Below, in pieces: positions 41,706 to 49,277 of a DNA stretch of 64,000 nt. The position numbers and the translations under genes were made by a program. Each line of letters opens with the position of its first letter. Position 1 is the first letter of the stretch. Source of the stretch: Kutzneria kofuensis (GTDB taxonomy: Bacteria > Actinomycetota > Actinomycetes > Mycobacteriales > Pseudonocardiaceae); assembly GCF_014203355.1 (NCBI RefSeq), contig NZ_JACHIR010000001.1, positions 5,024,038-5,088,037 on the forward strand. The letters run 5' to 3'. The notes under the pieces were generated by a model. The model ran no database searches. It saw only the letters and a program-made list of their open reading frames with translations, and was not told the DNA's origin.

Positions 41706-41708
41706 GGT
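41703..41708 (+). promoter_or_regulatory. -10 box for the permease, overlapping the CDF stop
   Basis: TAGGGT begins with the TAG stop codon of the CDF gene. The resulting leader of about 35 nt carries GGGAGGG just before the permease ATG. Confidence 0.45.
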
Positions 41709-41750
41709 TTGTCTGATTTCGACAACGGCGTCGACGCACTGGGAGGGCGT

Positions 41751-43232
41751 ATGCCGGGCAGCGGCCTGTGGCGGACCAAGTCGATCGAGCAGTCGATCGC
41801 CGACACCGACGAGCCGGACACCAAGCTCCGCAAGGATCTCACCGCTTGGGACCTGACCGTGTTCGGCGTGGCCGTGGTGATCGGCGCCGGCATCTTCACC
41901 GTGACGGCCAGCACCGCCGGCAACGTCGCCGGGCCGTCCGTGGTGATCTCCTTTGTCATCGCCGCCATCGCGTGCGGCCTGGCCGCCCTCTGCTACGCCG
42001 AGTTCGCCTCGACCGTGCCGGTGGCCGGTTCCGCGTACACGTTCTCGTACGCCACCTTCGGCGAGTTCGTGGCGTGGATCATCGGCTGGGACCTCGTGCT
42101 GGAGTTCGCCCTCGCCGCCGCCGTCGTGGCCAAGGGCTGGTCGGCCTACCTGTCCCAGGTCCTCGGACTTTTCGGCTTGGACGTGCCGACCGTCGTGTCG
42201 CTCGGTCCCGTCGACTTCGACTGGGGGACCGTGCTGATCGTGCTCGTGCTCGGCACCCTGCTGGCCGTCGGCACCAAGCTGTCGTCCCGCTTCAGCCAGG
42301 TGATCACCGCCATCAAGGTCGCCGTGGTGCTGCTGGTGATCGTCGTCGGCATCGGCTACATCAAGGCCGCCAACTACACCCCGTTCGTGCCGCCCGCCCA
42401 GCCGGCGTCGTCGGGATCCCTGAACCAGTCCCTGTTCTCGTTGATCGCCGGCGGCCAGTCCAGCTCCTTCGGCATCTTCGGCCTGCTCGCGGCGGCGTCC
42501 GTCCTCTTCTTCGCCTTCATCGGCTTCGACATCGTCGCCACCACGGCCGAGGAGACCCGGAACCCTCAGCGCAACGTTCCCCGAGGAATCCTCGGTTCCC
42601 TCGGCATCGTCACCGTTCTCTACGTCGCCGTTTCCCTGGTCGTGACCGGCATGGAGCCGTACACCAAGCTCGCCACCGGGGCCGGCGGCACCAAGAAGAC
42701 CCTTGCCACCGCCTTCGCCGACAACGGCGTGCACTGGGCCGCCACCGTCATCGCCATCGGCGCCCTTGCCGGCCTGACCACCGTCGTCATGGTGCTTCTC
42801 CTCGGACAGACCCGGGTTCTCTTCGCCATGTCCCGTGACGGCCTCATTCCCCGTGGGCTGGCCAAGACCGGCCGCCATGGCACCCCCGTGCGTTCCACCG
42901 TGCTGGTCGTGATCGCCGTTGTCATCGCCGGCGGCTTCTTCCCCTCCGGCGATCTCGAGGAGATGGTCAACGTAGGCACCCTGTTCGCCTTCGTCCTCGT
43001 CTCCCTCGGCGTCATCGTCCTGCGCCGTACGCGCCCCGACCTCCCCCGTGGCTTCCGCACTCCTCTCGTCCCCCTCGTGCCCGTCCTCTCCGTCCTCGCC
43101 TGCCTCTGGCTCATGCTCAACCTCGCCGTCTTCACCTGGGTCCGCTTCGTCATCTGGATGGCCATCGGCGTCGCCGTCTACTTCGCCTACGGCATCAGGA
43201 AATCCACCCTCGCCACCGCCGCAAAGGTGTGA
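41751..43232 (+). CDS. APC-family amino acid permease (cationic amino acid type)
   Basis: A 493-residue polytopic protein with about 12 membrane helices. RKDLTAWDLTVFGVAVVIGA and GIFTVTASTAGNVAGPSVVI form the unwound substrate-binding helix I, and FFAFIGFDIVATTAEETRNP is the helix VI consensus. The N-terminal KSIEQSIADTDEPDTKLRKD is typical of CAT/YfnA-type transporters. The ATG at 41751 has GGGAGGG 3 nt upstream. By synteny it matches Rv3253c. It ends at a strong terminator. Confidence 0.93.
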   Translation: MPGSGLWRTKSIEQSIADTDEPDTKLRKDLTAWDLTVFGVAVVIGAGIFTVTASTAGNVAGPSVVISFVIAAIACGLAALCYAEFASTVPVAGSAYTFSYATFGEFVAWIIGWDLVLEFALAAAVVAKGWSAYLSQVLGLFGLDVPTVVSLGPVDFDWGTVLIVLVLGTLLAVGTKLSSRFSQVITAIKVAVVLLVIVVGIGYIKAANYTPFVPPAQPASSGSLNQSLFSLIAGGQSSSFGIFGLLAAASVLFFAFIGFDIVATTAEETRNPQRNVPRGILGSLGIVTVLYVAVSLVVTGMEPYTKLATGAGGTKKTLATAFADNGVHWAATVIAIGALAGLTTVVMVLLLGQTRVLFAMSRDGLIPRGLAKTGRHGTPVRSTVLVVIAVVIAGGFFPSGDLEEMVNVGTLFAFVLVSLGVIVLRRTRPDLPRGFRTPLVPLVPVLSVLACLWLMLNLAVFTWVRFVIWMAIGVAVYFAYGIRKSTLATAAKV

Positions 43233-43237
43233 TTCCC

Positions 43238-43274
43238 CGGCGTGTGGCCGTCCTCACCCGACGGCCACACGCCG
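43238..43274. terminator. hairpin terminator of the permease
   Basis: A perfect 15-bp stem, arms 43238-43252 and 43260-43274, with a 7-nt loop, 6 nt after the permease stop. Confidence 0.85.
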
Positions 43275-43348
43275 TTGCCGTATCTGGCCCGTCTGCGGCT
43301 GGTACTTGTTGCTCGCGTTGTCATCTCGTTTCTCTTCTGGGAGAAGAT

Positions 43349-43888
43349 GTGGGCTCACCGATGCTAGGAAAATTCGGGCTGCTCGGGTGCGGTGTTGTCA
43401 TCGCCGGCTGTCTGACCGCGTGCGGTTCCTCGTCGATTGCCGGCGAGCCGGGTCCCAATACCTCCCTCGCCTTGTCGGGTGACGCGAAGTGGGCCGGTGT
43501 CGACCCGTGTTCGCTCCTCACCGTCGATGAGTTGCGCCAGAACGGCGTCAAGACGCTCGGGAAGCCGCTGAACGTGGCGGGCGAGACCGGCTGTGACTTC
43601 CTCAGCGATTCCGATGTCATCGGCCGCGCGATCAACGTCACCAAGTCATCCAACTCCCCGGATTCCTACTTGAGCCGCCCCGGCGACTTTGTCTACATAG
43701 AGTCGAATTCGGTCAACGGGCGACCGGGTTTCCAGACCCGGATCTCGAAGAGCAACGACGAGTGCTCCCAGTACATCGCCGTCGGCTCCGGTGTCGTGTC
43801 CGTCGCCACCACCCGCGACCGATCCGGCGACCCCTGCGGTGCCGCCCTCACGCTCGCGCAGCTGATCGAGCCCCGTCTGCCGAAGTAG
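43349..43888 (+). CDS. DUF3558 family lipoprotein (copy 1)
   Basis: A 179-residue secreted lipoprotein: signal with lipobox LTAC (Cys25), then a DUF3558 domain with paired cysteines (VDPCSLLTVDELRQNGV, ETGCDFLSD, NDECSQYIAVGSG, GDPCGAAL) and the ending EPRLPK. The GTG at 43349 is 5 nt after GGAG; an ATG at 43361 is an alternative. Function of DUF3558 is unknown; these lipoproteins are expanded in Pseudonocardiaceae. It is a paralogue of the protein at 44472. Confidence 0.85.
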   Translation: MGSPMLGKFGLLGCGVVIAGCLTACGSSSIAGEPGPNTSLALSGDAKWAGVDPCSLLTVDELRQNGVKTLGKPLNVAGETGCDFLSDSDVIGRAINVTKSSNSPDSYLSRPGDFVYIESNSVNGRPGFQTRISKSNDECSQYIAVGSGVVSVATTRDRSGDPCGAALTLAQLIEPRLPK

Positions 43889-44046
43889 CTCGAGTACCAC
43901 CCGCCGGCACCCGGCCCGGCTGTGGTAGCCGACCTGCCGCTCGAGCCACTCGAAATAAGCCCCACGGACTGATTGGAACCGGTCGCTCGGTCCTACCGTC
44001 TCAGGTACCGTGCTGGGTTGAAGTCTGACTAGCGGGAGGGTGGGTC

Positions 44047-44475
44047 ATGCTGGCGCCGGACGGTGGAGGGGCCGAGGGCTTCGCGGGTGCGGCACTCGGG
44101 GTCGCCGCGTTGGAGCAGAATTACGTCAACTTGAAGGGCGCCGTCGACTCCGGCCAGGTCTCGATCACGCCGGACGCCGCGGCCAACGCGGCGAAGGCCT
44201 GCCGCGACCAGAAGGACGACTTCGTCCGCTTTCGAGACCAGGCCCAGCAGCTTGCCCGCCACGCTCAGACCCTCCGCATGGGCGATTGCGGCGAGGGCAT
44301 ATCAATGCGCGGCGCTTTCCAGAAAAAAGCGGAAGGCGGGCAGAATTCGGCGTACGATCTCTTCACGCAGGCGGCGGAGATCATGGAGAACATGGCCAAA
44401 GCGTACGAGGCTGCCGGCAAGATGTATCATGAGACCGATCAGGCTAATGCGCAGGCTTTCAAGGGGAAGATGTGA
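44047..44475 (+). CDS. small helical ESX-substrate-like protein
   Basis: A 142-residue protein without a signal peptide. Residues about 20-75 and 95-140 are strongly helical (AALEQNYVNLKGAVDSGQ, AYDLFTQAAEIMENMAKAY) like the two-helix WXG100 fold, but there is no WxG turn; the middle carries GDCGEGISMRGAFQ. It is predicted, not shown, to be exported by an ESX/type VII system, given the EspG and PPE-like neighbours. The stop overlaps the next lipoprotein's GTG (GTGA). The preceding 158-nt gap (43889-44046) shows nothing I can name. Confidence 0.65.
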   Translation: MLAPDGGGAEGFAGAALGVAALEQNYVNLKGAVDSGQVSITPDAAANAAKACRDQKDDFVRFRDQAQQLARHAQTLRMGDCGEGISMRGAFQKKAEGGQNSAYDLFTQAAEIMENMAKAYEAAGKMYHETDQANAQAFKGKM

Positions 44476-45017
44476 CCAAGTCTTTTCGTGTCGTGGTCGG
44501 GATCGGTTTGATCACGGTCTCCGGCGTTTTTCTTGCCGCCTGCAACAATGGCGTTTCCGGGGATCCGGGTCCGGCGACCGGTGCGAGTACGTCGGCGAAT
44601 TCCGGTGGCGACGCCGCGCTGAACAAGCTGGACCCGTGCACCCTGCTCACCACCCAGGAGTTGCAGCAGTACCAGGTGCGGACCAAGGGTGAGCCAATGA
44701 ACTCGTCGGACGAGCAGGGCTGTGACTTCCTCGGTTCGCCGGACAGTCTCTCCCGGGGGATCAACCTCACGAAGTCGAAGGACTCCGTCGCGGACTATGT
44801 GCGCCGGAAGGACTCCTACGTCAAGTTTGCGACGAACAGCGTGAACGGCCGCGACGCCGCCCAGGTGCAGATTTCCGCATCGAACACGGAATGCTCGCAG
44901 ATCATCGCAGTCGGGTCTGGCACCGTGAGTGTCGCCGTGACCGGTGACAAATCGGGCGATCCGTGTGGGGACGCGCTGCAGATCGCGAAAGTCGTCGAGC
45001 CGCGGCTGCCGAAGTAA
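44472..45017 (+). CDS. DUF3558 family lipoprotein (copy 2)
   Basis: A 181-residue lipoprotein with signal and lipobox LAAC (Cys24), a Ser/Thr-rich linker and the DUF3558 domain (LDPCTLLTTQELQQYQV, EQGCDFLGS, NTECSQIIAVGSGTVSV, GDPCGDALQ). It ends EPRLPK exactly like the 43349 protein, so the two are paralogues flanking the small helical gene. The GTG start overlaps that gene's stop. Confidence 0.88.
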   Translation: MTKSFRVVVGIGLITVSGVFLAACNNGVSGDPGPATGASTSANSGGDAALNKLDPCTLLTTQELQQYQVRTKGEPMNSSDEQGCDFLGSPDSLSRGINLTKSKDSVADYVRRKDSYVKFATNSVNGRDAAQVQISASNTECSQIIAVGSGTVSVAVTGDKSGDPCGDALQIAKVVEPRLPK

Positions 45018-45032
45018 GTAGGGGGAGGGGAC

Positions 45033-46514
45033 ATGAGTTGGCTCGGGGATGCCGTTGACAAGGTCGCCGACGCTGGTGCCTCGGTGCTGGGGATCGATGG
45101 CCCGTCGCAGAGCAACACCAACCAGCAGCAGTACAACCAGGCGAACCAACGGGGGAACCAGCAGCGGGGCCAGTACAACAACCAGGCCAAGCAGTACGAG
45201 CAGCAGGGCGGCGGCGGATACGACCCGGCCGGGATCACCAAGCAAACCAACTGGGCATCGATGGATCACGGCCAGATCAAGCAGATCTCGGACGGCCTTG
45301 ATCCGGGACCGATCGGCGAACACGGCAAGCAGTGGGCCGATCTCGGCACGGCCCTGACGTCGAGCACCACCAAGTTCAACAGCGCCATCAACAGCGCCCT
45401 GAACGGGAACTGGACGGGCGCGGCTGGCGATGCGGCATTGCAGGCGCCGCAAGGGATCGTGAGCTGGGGCGAGGACTTCAGTGCCCAGATGCAGGCGGCC
45501 GGGGCGCAGGCCCAGTCGGTGTCTGCGACCGCCGAGCAGGTGAAGGCGACGGTGCCGCCGCCCAAGGACTTCAGCTGGGGCAAGACGATGCTGAGCGGGA
45601 TCGCGTTCGGGCCGTTCGGGGCGGGGGCCAGTGCGTACGCCCAGCACCAGGAGCAGCAGGAGGCCAAGGAGCAGGCCGTCCGGGTGATGAGCACCGTGTA
45701 CTCGCCGAACTACATGAACGCGGCGAACACGATGCCGGCGTTCACGGGGCCGACGGACCCGACGCAGCCGCCGGAGAAGCCGAACCCGCCGATCATCGGG
45801 CCGCCCCCGATCATCGGGCCGCCGCCGGGCGGCCACCCGCCGGTCGGGCACAACCAGCAGTACAACCCGAACCAGGTGGGCAACCCGAACGGGTCGAACA
45901 ACCAGCAGCAGAACCCGCCGCAGCTGCCGCCGGACCGGCCGCCGGTGTACGACCCGACGCAGGACCCGAACAACCCGCTGTACCACAACCGGCCGCCGAC
46001 GAGCACGACGACGCAGAACTCGAACTGGCCGCCGATCGGCCAGGACATGAACGGGAACTGGAACTCGCCGAACTACCCGGGTACGGGCGGCGGAGGCCGG
46101 GGCGGCGGCGGTGGTGGAGGTGGCGGGGGCTTCGTGCCGCCGATGGGCACCTCCGGCTTCGGTGGCGGCGGAGGCGGCGGCTACGGGGGAGGCGGCGCGG
46201 GCGGCTTCGGCGCGGGCGGGGCCAAGGGCTTCGGGGCGGGAGCGACGGCAGGGGCGAACGCCCGGCCGGGCGCTGGCGCCGCGGCGGGCCTCGGTGCGGA
46301 GGAAGAGGGCGCGATGCGCGGCGGCGGCGGCATGGCCGGCCGGCCGGGCGCGGCCGGCGCGGCGGGAGCGGGCGGTATGGGCGCCGGCGGCCGCGGCGGC
46401 AAGAAGGAGGAGGACAAGGAGCACAAGTCCGCCGCCTACCTGGTCAACGACGACAACGCGAACGACATCGTGGGCGACCTGCCGCCGACGGTTCCGCCGG
46501 TGATCGGCGGCTGA
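45033..46514 (+). CDS. PPE-like protein with Pro/Asn- and Gly-rich C-terminus
   Basis: A 493-residue protein. MSWLGDAVDKVADAGASVLG begins a helical region; residues about 70-200 (WASMDHGQIKQISDGLDPG; LNGNWTGAAGDAALQAPQGI) match the Pseudonocardiaceae PPE-like/WXG-type domain, with a W-x-G turn in GNWTGAAG. Residues about 235-345 are Pro/Asn-rich, and 345-465 are Gly-rich with runs of glycine. A conserved-looking tail (YLVNDDNANDIVGDL) closes the protein. No signal peptide, which fits ESX export with EspG. The ribosome site GGGGAGGGG precedes the ATG. Confidence 0.75.
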   Translation: MSWLGDAVDKVADAGASVLGIDGPSQSNTNQQQYNQANQRGNQQRGQYNNQAKQYEQQGGGGYDPAGITKQTNWASMDHGQIKQISDGLDPGPIGEHGKQWADLGTALTSSTTKFNSAINSALNGNWTGAAGDAALQAPQGIVSWGEDFSAQMQAAGAQAQSVSATAEQVKATVPPPKDFSWGKTMLSGIAFGPFGAGASAYAQHQEQQEAKEQAVRVMSTVYSPNYMNAANTMPAFTGPTDPTQPPEKPNPPIIGPPPIIGPPPGGHPPVGHNQQYNPNQVGNPNGSNNQQQNPPQLPPDRPPVYDPTQDPNNPLYHNRPPTSTTTQNSNWPPIGQDMNGNWNSPNYPGTGGGGRGGGGGGGGGGFVPPMGTSGFGGGGGGGYGGGGAGGFGAGGAKGFGAGATAGANARPGAGAAAGLGAEEEGAMRGGGGMAGRPGAAGAAGAGGMGAGGRGGKKEEDKEHKSAAYLVNDDNANDIVGDLPPTVPPVIGG

Positions 46515-46521
46515 CGACCCG

Positions 46522-47313
46522 ATGCAGAGTGTGCGTTGGCGGCTCACGCCGCTGCAGTTCGACTTCGTGTGGGAGGGCCTGGGGGTGGGCGAACTGCCCT
46601 TCCCGTTCCAGGTCCGCTCGCACGGCCAGGACGACGTGGAGCGCTCGCACCTGCGCCGCCGGGCGGCGCTGGAGCTGCGCTCGATGGGCCTGACCCGGGG
46701 CGACGACCTTGATCCGGAGCTCACGGACGCGCTGACGGCGTTGGTGCGCAACGACTACCTGCTGGACTCGGTCTGGCTGCCGCTGGAACCGGCCGCGGTG
46801 TCGCCGGTACGCACGATCGCGGCCCGCACGGGCCATCGAGCGACGCTGGCAGTGCAGCTGCCGGGCGACACCGAGCACACGGGCGGCGACGTGCTGCTGA
46901 CGGACATCCCGTCGGAGGCGATGGTGCCGGCGGTGGTGGCGGAGCTTCCGCCGGCGCCGCCGGGCCGCCACCCGGCGCTGTCGGTGCCGGTGGCGCAGCG
47001 CAACCAGCCTCGCCAGGACGACTACGACGGCGGCGTGATGGTGGCGTCCTCGCAGGGCTACGACCGCGCCAGCCGGGAGCGCCAGGCGGTGGAGCAGCTG
47101 ACCACGGCCCGGCACCTGCGCGCGGGCGAGCTCGGCGCGACGTTCCGCGACCAGCAGGGCCGCAAGGTCCGCTCCGGCGTGCTGCGCTGGTTCGACAACG
47201 TGGACGACGGCCGCTACCTGATGGTCCACGAGCAGGACTACGGCGGCGAGCGCGTGATCGTGCAGCCGGCCGACGCGAACGCGATCGGCCAGCGGCTGCA
47301 CAACCTGCGTTAG
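46522..47313 (+). CDS. EspG family ESX secretion-associated chaperone
   Basis: A 263-residue cytosolic protein. WRLTPLQFDFVWEGLGVGEL, PFPFQVRSHG and ARHLRAGELGATFRDQQGRK fit the EspG fold, which binds PE/PPE-type substrates and keeps them soluble before type VII export. It starts 7 nt after the PPE-like gene and so probably serves that protein. No ESX secretion core genes are in the window. It ends convergently with the next gene, sharing stop-codon bases. Confidence 0.85.
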   Translation: MQSVRWRLTPLQFDFVWEGLGVGELPFPFQVRSHGQDDVERSHLRRRAALELRSMGLTRGDDLDPELTDALTALVRNDYLLDSVWLPLEPAAVSPVRTIAARTGHRATLAVQLPGDTEHTGGDVLLTDIPSEAMVPAVVAELPPAPPGRHPALSVPVAQRNQPRQDDYDGGVMVASSQGYDRASRERQAVEQLTTARHLRAGELGATFRDQQGRKVRSGVLRWFDNVDDGRYLMVHEQDYGGERVIVQPADANAIGQRLHNLR

Positions 47314-47876
47314 GCGATCTCCCGCAGCACGGGCCGCAGCGCCCAGCTGAACGCGGCGGTGTTGTCGATGAGCGCGGGGGAGGCCAGCACCTGGTTGAAC
47401 CCGCGTCGCATCCAGAACTGGCCGCGCACCGGCAGCTCGGTGATCATCAGGTGGAACGGCCGGACGGCGCGCGCCAGCTCGACGCCGACGTCGGCGACCA
47501 GGTCGGTGATCCACATCCGGGAGCTGTCCCGGTGCCGCCCGTGCCGCAGCTCGTGCCGGGTCAGCTGGGCGTCCCACTGCCGGATCGGCTCGATGAGCGC
47601 CCCGAGCGCCCGGCACACGGCCGGCCACCGGGCCATCCACTGCTCGTCGCCGAGCGACATGCCGTCCAGGATGCCGTCGAACCAGTGCAGCCACTCGGCC
47701 GACACGGCCGTGCGGTCCACGCCGGGCGCGGGCAGCACCGGCACCCACGGGTCGGTCGGCGGGTACGGGTCGTCGGGCACGCTCAGCGCGAGCACGTCCC
47801 GGAGGAAGAGGGCGGTGCGGACGTCCGGTCGGACCCCGATCTGCAACGTCCAGGTGGGTTGGCGTTCGGCGAGCAT
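47310..47876 (-). CDS. conserved hypothetical protein
   Basis: A 188-residue soluble protein that I do not recognise. It shows a strand-rich N-terminus (PTWTLQIGVRPDVRTALFLR), a Pro-rich linker (DDPYPPTDPWVPVLPAPG), and helices (VSAEWLHWFDGILDGMSLGD; RMWITDLVADVGVELARAVR). No cysteines or obvious catalytic motif. The ATG at 47876 has GGGAGG 6 nt upstream. It abuts the EspG gene tail to tail. Confidence 0.75.
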   Translation of the reverse strand: MLAERQPTWTLQIGVRPDVRTALFLRDVLALSVPDDPYPPTDPWVPVLPAPGVDRTAVSAEWLHWFDGILDGMSLGDEQWMARWPAVCRALGALIEPIRQWDAQLTRHELRHGRHRDSSRMWITDLVADVGVELARAVRPFHLMITELPVRGQFWMRRGFNQVLASPALIDNTAAFSWALRPVLREIA

Positions 47877-47962
47877 GGCTGACCTCCCTCGGGCGGGGAA
47901 GGTGATCTTCCACACACAGAATGAGGCAGCGCCCGCTTTCACGCCAGTGCGCGGGCACAACG

Positions 47963-47968
47963 TAGCTT
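47963..47968 (+). promoter_or_regulatory. -10 box (leaderless-type)
   Basis: TAGCTT lies 7 nt before the ATG at 47976; no ribosome site is visible. Confidence 0.45.
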
Positions 47969-47975
47969 GTCTGTT

Positions 47976-49277
47976 ATGAGCACGCTGCTGTGCCTGGACA
48001 TCGGTTCCACCTGGACCAAGGGTGCCCTGGTCACCGAGAACGGGACTTTGGTGGGGACGGCGCAACATCCCACCACTCCGCCGGAAGTGTTGGATGGGAT
48101 TGCATCCGTCACCACCCGTTTGGACGCTCAAGGTCTGCCGGTGTTGGCCTGTTCGAGTGCGGGCGGTGGTCTCCGGCTGGCGGTGGTGGGCCAGGAACGG
48201 TTGGTGAGCGCGGAAGCCGGCTACCGGGTGGCGCTGTCCGCGGGCGCCAAGATCGTTCATGTTGTTGCGGGGCAACTGGATGGCGCCGCGATTCGTGAAC
48301 TTCGTGCCACGCGGCCGGATCTGGTGCTGCTCGCCGGCGGCACCGACGGCGGCGACCGTAGCGTGCTGCTGCACAACGCGAAGCGCATCGCGGCCAACCG
48401 GCTGCGGCCGCCGATCGTGTTGGCGGGCAACGCGGATGCCCGCGCGGAGGCGAAGGCGCTGCTGCAGGAGACCGGCCGCACGGTGGTGGCGACGGACAAC
48501 GTCCTGCCGGACGTGGGCGAGCTGGCGCCGGGACCCGCCCGCGCGGCGATCCGCGAACTGTTTCTACGGCACGTTATCGGCGGCAAGGGACTGTCCAAAG
48601 GCAACACGTTCCGCAACCTGGTCAAGGCCGTGACCCCGGACGCGGTGCTCGGCGGCGTCTCGCGCCTGGCGGCGATCCTGGCCGCACGCGAGGCGGGCGC
48701 CGTTCTGGTGGTCGACGTCGGCGGTGCGACGACGGACGTCTACTCGGCTGTATCCACTGTGGACGAGAACGCGATGGAACGCACGGTGGCGTTGCCGGCG
48801 GACCGCCGCACGGTCGAAGGTGACCTCGGCATGCGCTGGTCGGCTCCGGGCATCGTGGCCGAGGCGAAGGCGGAACGCCTTGAATCTAACCAAGATCTAG
48901 CCGACGAAGCGCAATACCGATCGGCCAATGTGGACTGGATTCCCGAGGACGATCACGGCCGCGACGTGGACGCGACGCTGGCCGGACTCGCCGCGGTGCT
49001 GGCGGTTCGCCGGCACCTGCGGCTCGTCGACGGGCAGCTCGGTCCCAAGGGTGCGGGCCTGCTTGTGTTGTCCGGCGGCGTCTTCCGGCACGCCACACCG
49101 GAACGCCTGCAAGCGATCGAGGACCGGCTGCGCGCGGATCCGGTGCTACGCCCGGTATTGCGCAACGCTGACGTCACCGTCGACCGCCGTTACGTGCTGG
49201 CACCGGCGGGCCTGCTCGCCGACGCCGGTCGTACCAAGACAGCGGATGCCTTGCTCGCCAACCACTTCAGTGCTTGA
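47976..49277 (+). CDS. glutamate mutase L (GlmL/MutL) family protein
   Basis: A 433-residue ASKHA-fold protein: LLCLDIGSTWTKGALVTENG is the phosphate-1 motif, LVVDVGGATTDVYSAVSTVD the phosphate-2 motif, and LVLSGGVFRHATPERLQAIE the adenosine motif. GlmL proteins are the putative reactivating chaperone of adenosylcobalamin-dependent glutamate mutase (GlmS/GlmE), but no mutase subunit is present nearby, so it is an orphan here. The ATG is likely leaderless. Its stop overlaps the convergent hydrolase gene by 11 nt. Confidence 0.88.
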   Translation: MSTLLCLDIGSTWTKGALVTENGTLVGTAQHPTTPPEVLDGIASVTTRLDAQGLPVLACSSAGGGLRLAVVGQERLVSAEAGYRVALSAGAKIVHVVAGQLDGAAIRELRATRPDLVLLAGGTDGGDRSVLLHNAKRIAANRLRPPIVLAGNADARAEAKALLQETGRTVVATDNVLPDVGELAPGPARAAIRELFLRHVIGGKGLSKGNTFRNLVKAVTPDAVLGGVSRLAAILAAREAGAVLVVDVGGATTDVYSAVSTVDENAMERTVALPADRRTVEGDLGMRWSAPGIVAEAKAERLESNQDLADEAQYRSANVDWIPEDDHGRDVDATLAGLAAVLAVRRHLRLVDGQLGPKGAGLLVLSGGVFRHATPERLQAIEDRLRADPVLRPVLRNADVTVDRRYVLAPAGLLADAGRTKTADALLANHFSA

